64,000 nucleotides of DNA from Pseudomonas viridiflava (GCF_900582625.1 NZ_UTIQ01000327.1:372001-436000), one strand, 5' to 3'; shown: positions 54,188 to 63,353, counted from the stretch's first letter. Notes: a model not told the origin generated them from the letters alone. A program made the numbers and translations.

Positions 54188-54829
54188 TTAATCGCGAAAC
54201 AACCACGGTTGCGAAGCGCGGTGCTTGGTTTCAAACGTGCTGATCGCCGCTGCGTCCTGCAGGGTCAGGCCAATATCGTCCAGACCGTTCAACAGGCAGT
54301 GTTTGCGAAACGCATCGACGTCGAAGCCAATCACTTTGCCGTCGGCACGGGTCACGGTTTGCGCGGCCAGGTCGACGCTCAGTTGGTAGCCGACGTTGGC
54401 TTCCACCAGGTCGAACAGCTCGTCCACTTCCGCTTCCGGCAAGATGATCGGCAGCAAGCCGTTCTTGAAGCTGTTGTTGAAGAAGATGTCGGCATAGCTC
54501 GGCGCGATGATGGCGCGAAAACCGTACTCTTCCAGTGCCCACGGGGCGTGCTCGCGGCTCGAGCCGCAGCCAAAGTTTTCGCGAGCGAGCAATACGCTGG
54601 CGCCTTGGTAGCGCGGGTGGTTGAGCACGAAGTCTTTGTTGATCGGGCGCGTGGAGTTGTCTTGGTTCGGCTGCCCGACATCCAGGTAACGCCACTCGTC
54701 GAACAGGTTCGGACCGAAGCCGGTGCGCTTGATTGATTTCAAGAATTGCTTGGGGATGATCTGGTCGGTGTCGACGTTGGCGCGATCCAAAGGAGCGACC
54801 AGGCCGGTGTGCTGGGTAAACGCTTTCAT
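54188..54829 (-). CDS. leuD: 3-isopropylmalate dehydratase small subunit
   Basis: This 213-residue subunit pairs with LeuC to isomerise 2- to 3-isopropylmalate. The start HTGLVAPLDRANVDTDQIIP and ARENFGCGSSREHAPWAL are signatures for swivel-domain aconitases. It is 10 bp downstream of leuC in one operon. Confidence 0.97.
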   Translation of the reverse strand: MKAFTQHTGLVAPLDRANVDTDQIIPKQFLKSIKRTGFGPNLFDEWRYLDVGQPNQDNSTRPINKDFVLNHPRYQGASVLLARENFGCGSSREHAPWALEEYGFRAIIAPSYADIFFNNSFKNGLLPIILPEAEVDELFDLVEANVGYQLSVDLAAQTVTRADGKVIGFDVDAFRKHCLLNGLDDIGLTLQDAAAISTFETKHRASQPWLFRD

Positions 54830-54839
54830 GTGCTGGTCC

Positions 54840-56267
54840 TCAAGCCTGGGTCAATTCGCGAACGTCGATAAAGCGGCCGGTTACCGCAGCGGCTGCGGCC
54901 ATGGCCGGGCTCACCAGGTGGGTGCGGCCACCGGCGCCCTGACGGCCTTCGAAGTTGCGGTTGGAGGTAGAGGCGCAATGCTCGCCGCTGCCGAGTTTGT
55001 CCGGGTTCATGGCCAGGCACATGGAGCAGCCCGGTTCGCGCCATTCAAAACCGGCTTCGAGGAAAATGGTGTGCAGGCCTTCTTCTTCGGCCTGCGCTTT
55101 CACCAAACCGGAGCCCGGCACCACCATCGCCTGCTTGATGGTCGAGGCCACCTTGCGGCCCTTGGCGACCACGGCGGCGGCGCGCAAGTCTTCGATACGC
55201 GAGTTGGTGCATGAACCAATGAACACGCGGTCGAGCTGGATATCGGTGATCGCCTGGTTGGCGGCCAAGCCCATGTATTTCAGTGCGCGTTCGATGGAGT
55301 CTTTTTTCACCGGGTCGGACTCTTTGCTCGGGTCCGGCACGTTGGCGTCAACCGGCAACACCATTTCCGGCGACGTGCCCCACGTTACTTGCGGCTGAAT
55401 GTCGGCGGCGTTGAGTTCGACCACGGTGTCGAATACGGCGTCTTCGTCGGAAACCAAGTCTTTCCAGGCTTCAACGGCGGCGTCCCAATCGGCACCTTTC
55501 GGTGCGAATGGACGGCCCTGAATGTAGGCGACGGTTTTCTCATCGGCAGCCACCAAGCCCACGCGGGCGCCGGCTTCGATGGACATGTTGCAGATGGTCA
55601 TGCGCCCTTCAATCGACAAGTCGCGGATCGCGCTGCCGGCAAATTCCAACGCGTGGCCGTTGCCGCCTGCGGTGCCTATCTTGCCGATCACGGCCAGCAC
55701 GATGTCTTTGGCGGTGACGCCGAACGGCAACTGGCCTTCGACGCGCACCTGCATGTTTTTCATTTTCTTGGCCACCAGGCACTGGGTGGCGAGCACGTGC
55801 TCGACCTCCGAGGTGCCGATGCCGTGGGCCAGCGCGCCGAATGCGCCGTGGGTCGAGGTGTGCGAGTCGCCGCACACCACGGTCATGCCCGGCAAGGTAG
55901 CGCCCTGCTCCGGGCCGACGACGTGAACGATGCCCTGACGGATGTCGTTCATTTTGAATTCGAGAATGCCGAATTCGTCGCAGTTGTCGTCCAGGGTTTG
56001 CACCTGAATGCGCGACACTTCGTCAGCGATGGCCGCGATGCCGCCTTTGCGCTCGGTGAGCGTGGTCGGCACGTTGTGGTCCGGGGTGGCGATGTTGGCG
56101 TCGATGCGCCACGGTTTGCGCCCGGCCAGACGCAGGCCTTCAAACGCTTGTGGCGACGTCACTTCGTGAAGGATGTGGCGGTCGATGTAGATCAGCGACG
56201 AGCCATCGTCACGCCGTTTTACCTCGTGCGCTTCCCAAAGTTTGTCGTAGAGCGTCTTGCCGGCCAT
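54840..56267 (-). CDS. leuC: 3-isopropylmalate dehydratase large subunit
   Basis: This 475-residue aconitase-family subunit carries the [4Fe-4S] cluster, with Cys ligands in FIGSCTNSRIEDL and PGCSMCLAMN, and the start TLYDKLWEAHEV typical of LeuC. With LeuD it interconverts isopropylmalate isomers in leucine synthesis. It is divergent from the LysR gene. Confidence 0.97.
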   Translation of the reverse strand: MAGKTLYDKLWEAHEVKRRDDGSSLIYIDRHILHEVTSPQAFEGLRLAGRKPWRIDANIATPDHNVPTTLTERKGGIAAIADEVSRIQVQTLDDNCDEFGILEFKMNDIRQGIVHVVGPEQGATLPGMTVVCGDSHTSTHGAFGALAHGIGTSEVEHVLATQCLVAKKMKNMQVRVEGQLPFGVTAKDIVLAVIGKIGTAGGNGHALEFAGSAIRDLSIEGRMTICNMSIEAGARVGLVAADEKTVAYIQGRPFAPKGADWDAAVEAWKDLVSDEDAVFDTVVELNAADIQPQVTWGTSPEMVLPVDANVPDPSKESDPVKKDSIERALKYMGLAANQAITDIQLDRVFIGSCTNSRIEDLRAAAVVAKGRKVASTIKQAMVVPGSGLVKAQAEEEGLHTIFLEAGFEWREPGCSMCLAMNPDKLGSGEHCASTSNRNFEGRQGAGGRTHLVSPAMAAAAAVTGRFIDVRELTQA

Positions 56268-56425
56268 CAGTTATTCCTCATCAGGTTTGCGTTTGGGCCT
56301 TGTCGGCTGAGCGTTTGCCCCTGTCCGAATAACCCTTCTGCTTATGGGGTTGGATCGTAAGGACTTGCTTTAAATAACTCAAATTCATATTTTTCATACT
56401 TTGGATAACCAAGTGGAATCCCAGT
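56268..56425. promoter_or_regulatory. Divergent leuC / LysR control region
   Basis: A 158-bp gap, AT-rich at 56370-56410, between divergent leuC and a LysR gene. This layout commonly holds LysR operator sites controlling both, but I did not find an unambiguous T-N11-A palindrome pair. Confidence 0.5.
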
Positions 56426-57319
56426 ATGGATCTGGCCAACCTCAACGCCTTTATCGCCATCGCTGAAACCGCCAGCTTTTCCGGCGCTGGTGAGCGCTTA
56501 CACCTCACCCAACCGGCCATCAGCAAGCGCATCGCCAGCCTGGAACAGCAGTTGGACATGCGCCTGTTCGACCGCCTTGGCCGTGAAGTGAGCCTGACCG
56601 AAGCGGGCCGCGCCCTGCTGCCGCGTGCGTATCAGATTCTCAACGTGCTGGATGATACGCGCCGTGCGCTGAGCAACCTCAATGGCGAAATCAGTGGCCG
56701 GCTGACCTTGGCCACCAGCCATCACATCGGCCTGCACCGCCTGCCGTCGCTGCTGCGCGCCTTTACCCGCGCCTATCCGCAGGTTGCGTTGGATATTCAG
56801 TTTATGGACTCGGAAGTGGCCTATGAGGAAATCCTCCATGGCCGTGCCGAGGTGGCGGTGATTACCCTGGCGCCGCAAACGCACGCCCCGGTGCGTGCCG
56901 TACCCGTGTGGGACGACCCGCTGGATTTCGTCGCCGCCCCCGAGCACCCACTGGCGCGGCTGAAGAAAATCGACCTCAAGGCCATCGCCGAGCACCCCGC
57001 CGTATTTCCGGGCGAAAACACATTCACCAATCGCATCGTCAGCAAGCTGTTTGCCGAACAGAGCCTGACGCCCAATATCGGCATGAGCACCAACTACCTG
57101 GAAACCATCAAGATGATGGTTTCCATCGGCCTGGCCTGGAGCGTGCTGCCGCGCACCATGCTCGACGACCAAGTGGCACGCCTGCCTATTCCGGGCATTC
57201 AGTTGCGTCGCCAATTGGGCTACATCTTTCATACCGAACGAACCCTGTCCAACGCAGCCAAAGCGTTTATGGCGCTGCTGGACGCTCAACGCGAAGAAAC
57301 GCCGCGCAGCGATCAATAG
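56426..57319 (+). CDS. LysR-family transcriptional regulator
   Basis: This 297-residue protein has the LysR HTH at the N-terminus (NAFIAIAETASFSGAGERLHLTQPAISKRIASLEQQL) and the periplasmic-binding-type effector domain. It is divergent to leuC and is the likely regulator of leuCD; effector binding would probably sense a leucine-pathway intermediate. That is inference from position. Confidence 0.93.
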   Translation: MDLANLNAFIAIAETASFSGAGERLHLTQPAISKRIASLEQQLDMRLFDRLGREVSLTEAGRALLPRAYQILNVLDDTRRALSNLNGEISGRLTLATSHHIGLHRLPSLLRAFTRAYPQVALDIQFMDSEVAYEEILHGRAEVAVITLAPQTHAPVRAVPVWDDPLDFVAAPEHPLARLKKIDLKAIAEHPAVFPGENTFTNRIVSKLFAEQSLTPNIGMSTNYLETIKMMVSIGLAWSVLPRTMLDDQVARLPIPGIQLRRQLGYIFHTERTLSNAAKAFMALLDAQREETPRSDQ

Positions 57320-57322
57320 TGG

Positions 57323-57352
57323 CGTCTTGCCTAAGCGGGCAGGCAGACGCTA
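57323..57352 (+). terminator. Hairpin after the LysR gene
   Basis: Imperfect stem GCGTCTTGCCT/AGGCAGACGC just after the stop; little T-tract. Confidence 0.45.
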
Positions 57353-57444
57353 ACGTGCTACACATAATGATAAGAAGGGCGAGCCCATGACCCCACCCCG
57401 CTTGCATGTAACCGCGTCGTACCCCTCCATCGAATGGGGCATTT

Positions 57445-60400
57445 ATGCCCAAACCATCTGATTCCCTGCCGCCACGGCCGCATATTCCTGTGTCCGACCC
57501 GGTCGAACGGGAACAAGCCTGGCAAGACGCACCGCGCCTGCTCGCCGCACTCAATGGCGCGCGCCTCGGCGCCTGGCACTGGGAATTGGAAACCGGCCGC
57601 ATTAACTGGTCGCGCGGTGCCCAGGCGATTTTCGGCCTCGACCCCAACCGCCCGGTGCGCCAGCCGGTCGACTACTTCTCGCTGATACCCGAAGACGAGC
57701 GCGACACGGTTCAGACCCTGTTCCAGGAAGCCATCAGCGGCTTACCGACTACGCGCGCCTTTCGCCACCGCATTCGCTGGCCGGACGGCAGCCTGCACTG
57801 GCTGGAAATTTCCGGCAGCCTGCAGCGCGACGATAACGGCAAGCCAAGCATGATGGGCGTGATCCGCGACGTCACTGAACAGCAAGAGCGCGAACACGCC
57901 TTGCGCGCCTCCGAGCAGCGCTTTGCCAGCCTGTTCCACCTCAGCCCCGACGTGATTTTGTTGGTGCGTTATGAAGACAACGTGCTCATCGCCACCAATC
58001 AGCACTTTGAAACCCTGTTCGGCTGGGCCCCCGAGGCGTGCATTGGGCGGTCGGTGGGCGAGCTTAAATTGTGGGCCGACCCTGCCCAGCACGAGCAATA
58101 TTTGCTCGACTTGACGCAAACCATCGAACCCGTAAGCCACGAAGTGCAGCTACGCACACAAGACGGCCGTGTGTTGGACGGGCGCTTATCCAGCCAACTG
58201 ATCGAGCTGGAAGACCAGAGTTTTATCCTCAGCACCTTTCTCGACCTCAGCGAGCACAAGCGCCGCGAGCAGGCGTTGCGGGCCAACGAAGACAAATTCG
58301 CCAAGGCCTTTCGCAACACGCCGGACGCTGTGGTGATCACCGACTACCCCACGGGCGAATTCATTGAGGTCAATCCCGGTTTCGAAGCACAGTTCGGCTG
58401 GAGCGCCGCCGAGGCGCTTGGCCGCAGCTCGTCCGAATTGGGCTTGTGGCACAACATTGATGATCGTCGGCGCATGCTCAAAACCCTGGAGCAGAAAGGC
58501 CGCATCGAGCAGCTGGAAATCGTGCTGCACGACCGCGCCGGCCGGCAAAGCATCAATGTGGTGTTCGGCGGCAAGATCGAGCTGGATGGTCGGCCCTGCC
58601 TGGTGTTGTCGATGCGCAACATCACCCAGCAGCGCGAGCAGGAGCAGGAACTGCGTGACAGCCGCGAGCGACTTTCGCTAGCCCTGGAATCAGCGGAACT
58701 CGGCACATGGGACTGGCACATTCCGAGCAACATGCTGTACGGCTCGCCCCGCGCTTCGCAGTTGCATGGCATGGCCAACGAGCCGTATCACGGCAGCTTC
58801 GCCAGCTTTTTCGGCAGCGTGCCTGAAGCTGAGCAGCACGCCATGCGCCAGGCGTATCGCGACGTGGTCGAGGGCGAACGCAAGGATTACCAGATCACCT
58901 ACAGCTCCCAGTTCGCTAACGGTGAAGTTCATTATCTGGAGAGCACCGCCAAGCTGTATCGCGACAACGACGGCCAGCCGCTGCGCATGGTCGGCATTCT
59001 GATGGACATCAGCGAGCGGGTGCAGCGCGTTCAGCGCCTGGCTGCGTCCGAAGAAAAATTTTCCACGCTGTTCCAGGCCAGTCCCGACCCGATTTGCGTC
59101 TCGCGCGTGGTGGACGGCGTGTTTATCGAGGTCAACCCAAGCTTTTCCAGCACCTTCGGCTGGAAGGCCGAAGACATCACGGGCAAAAGCGCCAAGGAGA
59201 TCCGCTTCTGGGCCGATCCGGACGTTCGTGAGCGCCTCGGGGCTCAGTTGCGGCAGAACAAGGAACTGAACAACGTCGAGGCGCGTTACTTCACACACAG
59301 CGGCGAAGAGCTGACCTGCGCGGTGTCGAGCCGCTATATCAACGTCGACCGTCAGTTGTGCATCACCACGACCTTCCGCAACATCACCGAGCGCCAGCAG
59401 GCGCAAGCCGCGCTCAAGGCCAGTGAAGAGAAATTCGCCAAGGCGTTTCACTCAAGCCCCGACGCCATCACCATCACCGAGCGCCAAGACGGCCGCTATA
59501 TCGAAGTGAACGAGGGCTTCTTCCGCCTCACCGGCTTCCGCCCGGACGAAGTGATTGGCCGCACCCCCGAAGACCTCAACGTCTGGGCCAAGCCCAGCGA
59601 GCGCGAGCGCCTGGTTGAGCTGCTGGAGCGCGACGGTCGGGTGCATCACCTGGAAATGCTTGGCCGCCACCGCGACGGCACGCTCAAACAGGTGGAAGTG
59701 TCGGTGGAGCCTATCGACCTCAACGGCCAGAGCTGCCTGCTACTCACGGCGCGCGACATCGACGAACTGAAAAAAGCCCATGCGCAGATTCAGCACCTGG
59801 CCTACCACGACCCGCTGACCAACCTGCCCAACCGCGCCTTGCTGATGGACCGGCTGACCCAGCAGATCGCCCTGCTCACCCGCCACGACCTGCGCGGTGC
59901 GCTGCTGTTTCTAGACCTCGACCACTTCAAACACATCAACGACTCGCTGGGCCATCCGGTCGGCGACTCGGTGCTAAAAATGGTCACCGCGCGCCTGGAG
60001 GCCAGCGTGCGCCAGGAAGACACCGTGGCGCGTCTGGGCGGCGACGAATTTGTGGTGCTGCTCTCCGGCCTGGAAGGCAAGCGCTCGGAAGTGATGCGCC
60101 AAGTGCGGCAGATCGCCGACAAGCTGCGCAAGCTGCTGGCCGAGCCGATGCTGCTCGACAGCCACCGCCTGCAAGTGACGCCGAGCATGGGCATCGCGCT
60201 GATTCCCGACCACGGCAACACCCCGGCGGACCTGCTCAAGCGCGCGGACATTGCGCTGTATCGCGCCAAGGATTCCGGCCGCAATGCCATTCAGATGTTC
60301 CGCAAAAGCATGCAAGAGGCGGCCAGCGAGCGCTTGCGCCTGGAAAACGATTTGCGCCAGGCGCTGGTGCGCGGCGAATTCAACCTGCACTTCCAGCCAC

Positions 60401-61116
60401 AAGTCGACGCCCGCAACGGCGCCATCATCGGCGCCGAGGCGCTATTGCGTTGGAGCCACCCGACGCTCGGGCCGCAGTCACCGGCGCAGTTTATTCATGT
60501 GCTAGAAGAAAGCGGTCTGATTCTGGAAGTCGGCGGCTGGGTGATGGCCGAAGCCTGTCATGCCTGCGCGCGGTTGTTGGTTGACGGGCTGATCGACGCT
60601 GACAACTTCAGCTTGTGCGTGAACATCAGCCCGCTGCAGTTTCGCCAGAACAACTTTGTCGAGCGGGTTTCCAACAGCTTGCGCGACAGCGAACTGCCGC
60701 ATTCGATGCTCAAGCTGGAAATCACCGAAGGCATCGTGATTCAAAACATCGACGACACCATCGCCAAAATGCTGCGCCTGAAAAAGATCGGCGTGACCTT
60801 TGCCATGGACGATTTCGGCACGGGCTATTCGTCGCTCACTTACCTCAAGCGCCTGCCGGTAGACGTGCTGAAAATCGACCAATCGTTCGTGCGCGACGCC
60901 ACCAATGACCCCAACGACGCCGAGATCATTCGCGCCATTGTGGCCATGGCGCGCAGCTTGGGACTGGAAATGATTGCCGAGGGCGTGGAGCAGCAAGACC
61001 AGCTGGATTTCTTGCTCAAGGAAGGTTGCCACTTCTATCAAGGCTATTTGTACAGCCGCCCCGTGCCACTGGCCGACTTCCGTGCCCTGCTGCCACCGGC
61101 GCTGAAACGGCCGTAA
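57445..61116 (+). CDS. Six-PAS GGDEF-EAL c-di-GMP signalling protein
   Basis: This 1,223-residue protein has no visible membrane span and six PAS domains starting near residues 30, 155, 279, 404, 532 and 657. The GGDEF domain follows (RLGGDEFVVL near 865, with an RxxD inhibitory site as RQED five residues before GGDEF), and the EAL domain (GAEALLRWSHP near 996, then NISPLQF, EITEGIV, DDFGTGYSSL, LKIDQSF and EGVEQQDQL). All catalytic residues for a diguanylate cyclase and a phosphodiesterase look intact, so it may make or degrade c-di-GMP; one activity may dominate. A weak ribosome-binding site precedes ATG 57445. It is not an obvious operon partner of the LysR gene. Confidence 0.94.
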   Translation: MPKPSDSLPPRPHIPVSDPVEREQAWQDAPRLLAALNGARLGAWHWELETGRINWSRGAQAIFGLDPNRPVRQPVDYFSLIPEDERDTVQTLFQEAISGLPTTRAFRHRIRWPDGSLHWLEISGSLQRDDNGKPSMMGVIRDVTEQQEREHALRASEQRFASLFHLSPDVILLVRYEDNVLIATNQHFETLFGWAPEACIGRSVGELKLWADPAQHEQYLLDLTQTIEPVSHEVQLRTQDGRVLDGRLSSQLIELEDQSFILSTFLDLSEHKRREQALRANEDKFAKAFRNTPDAVVITDYPTGEFIEVNPGFEAQFGWSAAEALGRSSSELGLWHNIDDRRRMLKTLEQKGRIEQLEIVLHDRAGRQSINVVFGGKIELDGRPCLVLSMRNITQQREQEQELRDSRERLSLALESAELGTWDWHIPSNMLYGSPRASQLHGMANEPYHGSFASFFGSVPEAEQHAMRQAYRDVVEGERKDYQITYSSQFANGEVHYLESTAKLYRDNDGQPLRMVGILMDISERVQRVQRLAASEEKFSTLFQASPDPICVSRVVDGVFIEVNPSFSSTFGWKAEDITGKSAKEIRFWADPDVRERLGAQLRQNKELNNVEARYFTHSGEELTCAVSSRYINVDRQLCITTTFRNITERQQAQAALKASEEKFAKAFHSSPDAITITERQDGRYIEVNEGFFRLTGFRPDEVIGRTPEDLNVWAKPSERERLVELLERDGRVHHLEMLGRHRDGTLKQVEVSVEPIDLNGQSCLLLTARDIDELKKAHAQIQHLAYHDPLTNLPNRALLMDRLTQQIALLTRHDLRGALLFLDLDHFKHINDSLGHPVGDSVLKMVTARLEASVRQEDTVARLGGDEFVVLLSGLEGKRSEVMRQVRQIADKLRKLLAEPMLLDSHRLQVTPSMGIALIPDHGNTPADLLKRADIALYRAKDSGRNAIQMFRKSMQEAASERLRLENDLRQALVRGEFNLHFQPQVDARNGAIIGAEALLRWSHPTLGPQSPAQFIHVLEESGLILEVGGWVMAEACHACARLLVDGLIDADNFSLCVNISPLQFRQNNFVERVSNSLRDSELPHSMLKLEITEGIVIQNIDDTIAKMLRLKKIGVTFAMDDFGTGYSSLTYLKRLPVDVLKIDQSFVRDATNDPNDAEIIRAIVAMARSLGLEMIAEGVEQQDQLDFLLKEGCHFYQGYLYSRPVPLADFRALLPPALKRP

Positions 61117-61127
61117 GGCAGACATGA

Positions 61128-61152
61128 CAAGGGCGCCCTGGGGCGCCCTTGT
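61128..61152. terminator. Hairpin between convergent genes
   Basis: Palindrome CAAGGGCGCCCTGGGGCGCC followed by CTTG between the GGDEF-EAL gene and ibpA, which converge here. No T-run, but the stem is very stable. Confidence 0.6.
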
Positions 61153-61187
61153 GCTACTGACGTGGTCTGCGCAGCGCGCGACCGTTA

Positions 61188-61634
61188 TCAGCTATTCAAC
61201 GCCGGACGCGAACCCGCAATCGGGATGCGTTTTGGCTTGGCTTCTTCCGGCACTACGCGCTCAAGCTCGATGCTCAGCAGGCCGTTGGCCAGGTCAGCGC
61301 TTCTGACCTCGATATGGTCAGCCAGACGGAACGACAACTTGAACGCACGCTGGGCAATGCCTTGGTGCAGATAGGTGACTTCTTTGTTGGCGTCAGCCCG
61401 TTTGCCGCCGCTTACGGTCAGCACGCCGCGCTCGACTTGCAGCTCCAGGTCTTCGTCTTGGAAGCCAGCTGCAGCGACCACGATGCGGTACTGGTCGTCA
61501 CCGTGTTTTTCCACGTTATAGGGTGGATACGAACTGCCCTGATCGTTGCGCATGGCGGTTTCAAACAGGTCGTTGAAACGGTCGAAGCCAACGGAGCTAC
61601 GGAACAGCGGAGCCAGGGAAAATGCAGTACTCAT
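61188..61634 (-). CDS. ibpA: Small heat-shock protein (Hsp20/IbpA)
   Basis: This 148-residue protein has an alpha-crystallin domain (PPYNVEKHGDDQYRIVVAAAGF through LSIELERVVPEE) with the usual I-x-I-type tail KRIPI near the end. It binds unfolding proteins and keeps them soluble for refolding by DnaK/ClpB. A sigma-32-like promoter and a ROSE-like thermometer precede it (see those entries), so its expression should rise steeply with heat. Confidence 0.96.
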   Translation of the reverse strand: MSTAFSLAPLFRSSVGFDRFNDLFETAMRNDQGSSYPPYNVEKHGDDQYRIVVAAAGFQDEDLELQVERGVLTVSGGKRADANKEVTYLHQGIAQRAFKLSFRLADHIEVRSADLANGLLSIELERVVPEEAKPKRIPIAGSRPALNS

Positions 61635-61699
61635 GGTGTTGCTCTCCTGAAAAAATCAGCAAGTGGTTAAGTCCGGGACCCGACTTCGGCATCCCGTAA
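61635..61699 (-). promoter_or_regulatory. ROSE-like RNA thermometer in the ibpA leader
   Basis: In the roughly 64-nt leader, TTGCTGATTTTTTCAGGAGA can fold so that TTGCTGA pairs with TCAGGAGAGCAA and hides the AGGAG ribosome-binding site (hairpin 61639-61662). The TTGCT element opposite AGGAG is the mark of ROSE elements known for ibpA in several bacteria including Pseudomonas. A second imperfect stem, GTTACGGGA...TCCCGGACTTAAC, lies upstream. Confidence 0.75.
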
Positions 61700-61704
61700 C
61701 CGCT

Positions 61705-61732
61705 AGATAAGGACAGGCGAAACGATTTCAAG
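61705..61732 (-). promoter_or_regulatory. Sigma-32 (RpoH)-type promoter of ibpA
   Basis: On the minus strand, CTTGAAA at 61726-61732 is followed after 13 bases by CCTTATCT at 61705-61712. This fits the RpoH consensus CTTGAAA-N13..17-CCCCATNT well, with 7 of 7 at -35 and 6 of 8 at -10 including both fixed Ts. It predicts transcription starting near 61698. Confidence 0.75.
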
Positions 61733-61749
61733 AGAGCCCACAAAAAAAA

Positions 61750-62775
61750 TCAAAAACTCGAGGCTGAAGCCTCTCCCACAGAAAACGCATCAGCTGTAGG
61801 AGCGGCTTCAGCCGCGAGCCGTTGACCGTGGAATTGCACATTCAGCAACTCATCAATCCGCACGCAATCGCTTTCCCGGCGAATCTGGCTGAACAATTCC
61901 ATGGCCTGCGGGTAGTTGCGGGTGAGCTGACCGAGCCACTGTTTCAGTCGCCCCGGCGCGTAACGCGGCGACAGTTTGCCCCGGGCTTGCAGCCAGAACG
62001 ATTGCAGCAAGGGCATCAGTTCAGCCCACGTCATGGGCACGATTTCCTGCCCCGCTCGGGCCGCTGCAATTTGCCGGGCTAAGTCGGGCAACGCCACCAG
62101 TCCACGGCCCAGCATGATGTCGTCAACACCGCTGATTTCGCGGCAGCGCCGCCAATCGTCAACGCTCCAGATTTCGCCGTTGGCGTACACCGGCACCTTG
62201 ACCACGTCCTGAATGCGCGCAATCCATTCCCAGTGTGCTGGCGGCTTGTAGCCGTCGCGCTTGGTGCGGGCGTGCACGACAATTTGCGAGGCGCCGCCGT
62301 CGGCCAGGGCGCGGGCGCAATCCAGAGCGCCGTCGGGTACTTCAAAGCCCAAGCGCATTTTTGCCGTCACCGGAATGGCCGCCGGCACGCTGCGGCGCAC
62401 TTCGCTGACGATGGCGTGGAGCAGCTCCGGCTCCTTCAGCAAAATGGCGCCGCCACGGGATTTGTTCACGGTTTTGGCCGGGCAGCCGAAGTTCAAATCG
62501 AGCACCGGCGCGCCCAACTCGCAGGCCAATGCGGCGTTGTCGCCCAGGCACACCGGATCAGACCCCAGCAGCTGCACCCGCAGCGGCACGCCGGCGCGGG
62601 TGCGGGCGCCGTCGCGCAATTCGGGGGCCATTTTGTGCATATGCGAGGCCGGCAACAGGCGGTCGCTGACGCGGATAAATTCGGTCACGCACCAGTCGAT
62701 GCCGCCCACTTGGGTCAGCACGTCACGGAGGATTTCGTCGACCAAGCCTTCCATAGGCGCCAGGGCGATTTGCAT
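61750..62775 (-). CDS. dusC: tRNA-dihydrouridine synthase C
   Basis: This protein of about 341 residues is an FMN flavoenzyme reducing U16 of tRNA. The start QIALAPMEGLVDEILRDVLT and the catalytic Cys in NFGCPAKTVNKSRGGA, and KMRLG, are typical of DusC. The final 25 or so residues (GQRLAAEAAPTADAFSVGEA and on) are encoded by a REP pair: the CGCGGCTGAAGCCGCTCC and GAGGCTTCAGCCTC motifs lie in frame within the 3' end. ATG 62775 is used with AAGAGA before it; the longer open frame to 62829 lacks a good signal. Confidence 0.95.
   Translation of the reverse strand: MQIALAPMEGLVDEILRDVLTQVGGIDWCVTEFIRVSDRLLPASHMHKMAPELRDGARTRAGVPLRVQLLGSDPVCLGDNAALACELGAPVLDLNFGCPAKTVNKSRGGAILLKEPELLHAIVSEVRRSVPAAIPVTAKMRLGFEVPDGALDCARALADGGASQIVVHARTKRDGYKPPAHWEWIARIQDVVKVPVYANGEIWSVDDWRRCREISGVDDIMLGRGLVALPDLARQIAAARAGQEIVPMTWAELMPLLQSFWLQARGKLSPRYAPGRLKQWLGQLTRNYPQAMELFSQIRRESDCVRIDELLNVQFHGQRLAAEAAPTADAFSVGEASASSF
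61756..61817. repeat. REP pair overlapping the dusC 3' end
   Basis: An inverted REP pair with the CTCGAGGCTGAAGCCTCTCC and GGAGCGGCTTCAGCCGCG arms is read through as coding sequence at the end of dusC. Confidence 0.85.
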
Positions 62776-62911
62776 AACGACAATCTCTTTAGAGCGGGCG
62801 AAAAAGGCGCCTAGTGTAGGGACCGGCACCGGGCAAGGCGATGATTGAGAGTGAATTCAATTGGCCAGCATGCGGTCACAACGCATAGAACCCGATGAAA
62901 GGATGTCGTCC

Positions 62912-63325
62912 ATGCCCATTTCCCGCCTGTTGCTCGCCCTCGCCTGCCTCGTTTGCCTGACGAGCGCCAATGCCGAATCGCTGGTACCGCCGCCGGACGT
63001 ACCGCTTACCGCCGCACCCGACAGCGAAGCCATGGCGCGCCTGGTGGTCAGCCGCGACAACAACGCGCCGAACGCCTGCGCCGTGGACTTGTACGTGCAA
63101 AACCAATTGGTGGCGCAGCTCGCGCCGAAGCAATCGATTGCCGTCGATGTGCCGCCGGGCGAGGTGTCGATCAGCGTCTCGCGCGGCGGCTCGGGCTATT
63201 GCGTCAGCGACATGCCGGCCAACGCGCAGTCTGCCGTGTTTACGCCGGGGGAAACGCGGGAGTTCAAGATTGTGGTGGATGACACCGGGGCGTTTTTGTC
63301 GCCGGCTGATACTCAGGCGCCTTGA
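62912..63325 (+). CDS. Small secreted/periplasmic hypothetical protein
   Basis: This protein of about 137 residues has a signal peptide (residues 1-21, LLLALACLVCLTSANA) and a mature part of about 115 residues with two Cys (NACAVDL, GYCVSDM). It is rich in short beta strands (IAVDVPPGEVSISVSR, FKIVVDD), suggesting a beta-sandwich. I know no family with certainty. AAAGGA lies eight bases before ATG 62912. It is divergent from dusC across about 130 bp. Confidence 0.72.
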   Translation: MPISRLLLALACLVCLTSANAESLVPPPDVPLTAAPDSEAMARLVVSRDNNAPNACAVDLYVQNQLVAQLAPKQSIAVDVPPGEVSISVSRGGSGYCVSDMPANAQSAVFTPGETREFKIVVDDTGAFLSPADTQAP

Positions 63326-63353
63326 TGCGGGTTAGCCGTTTGCAGGTCTGGCC

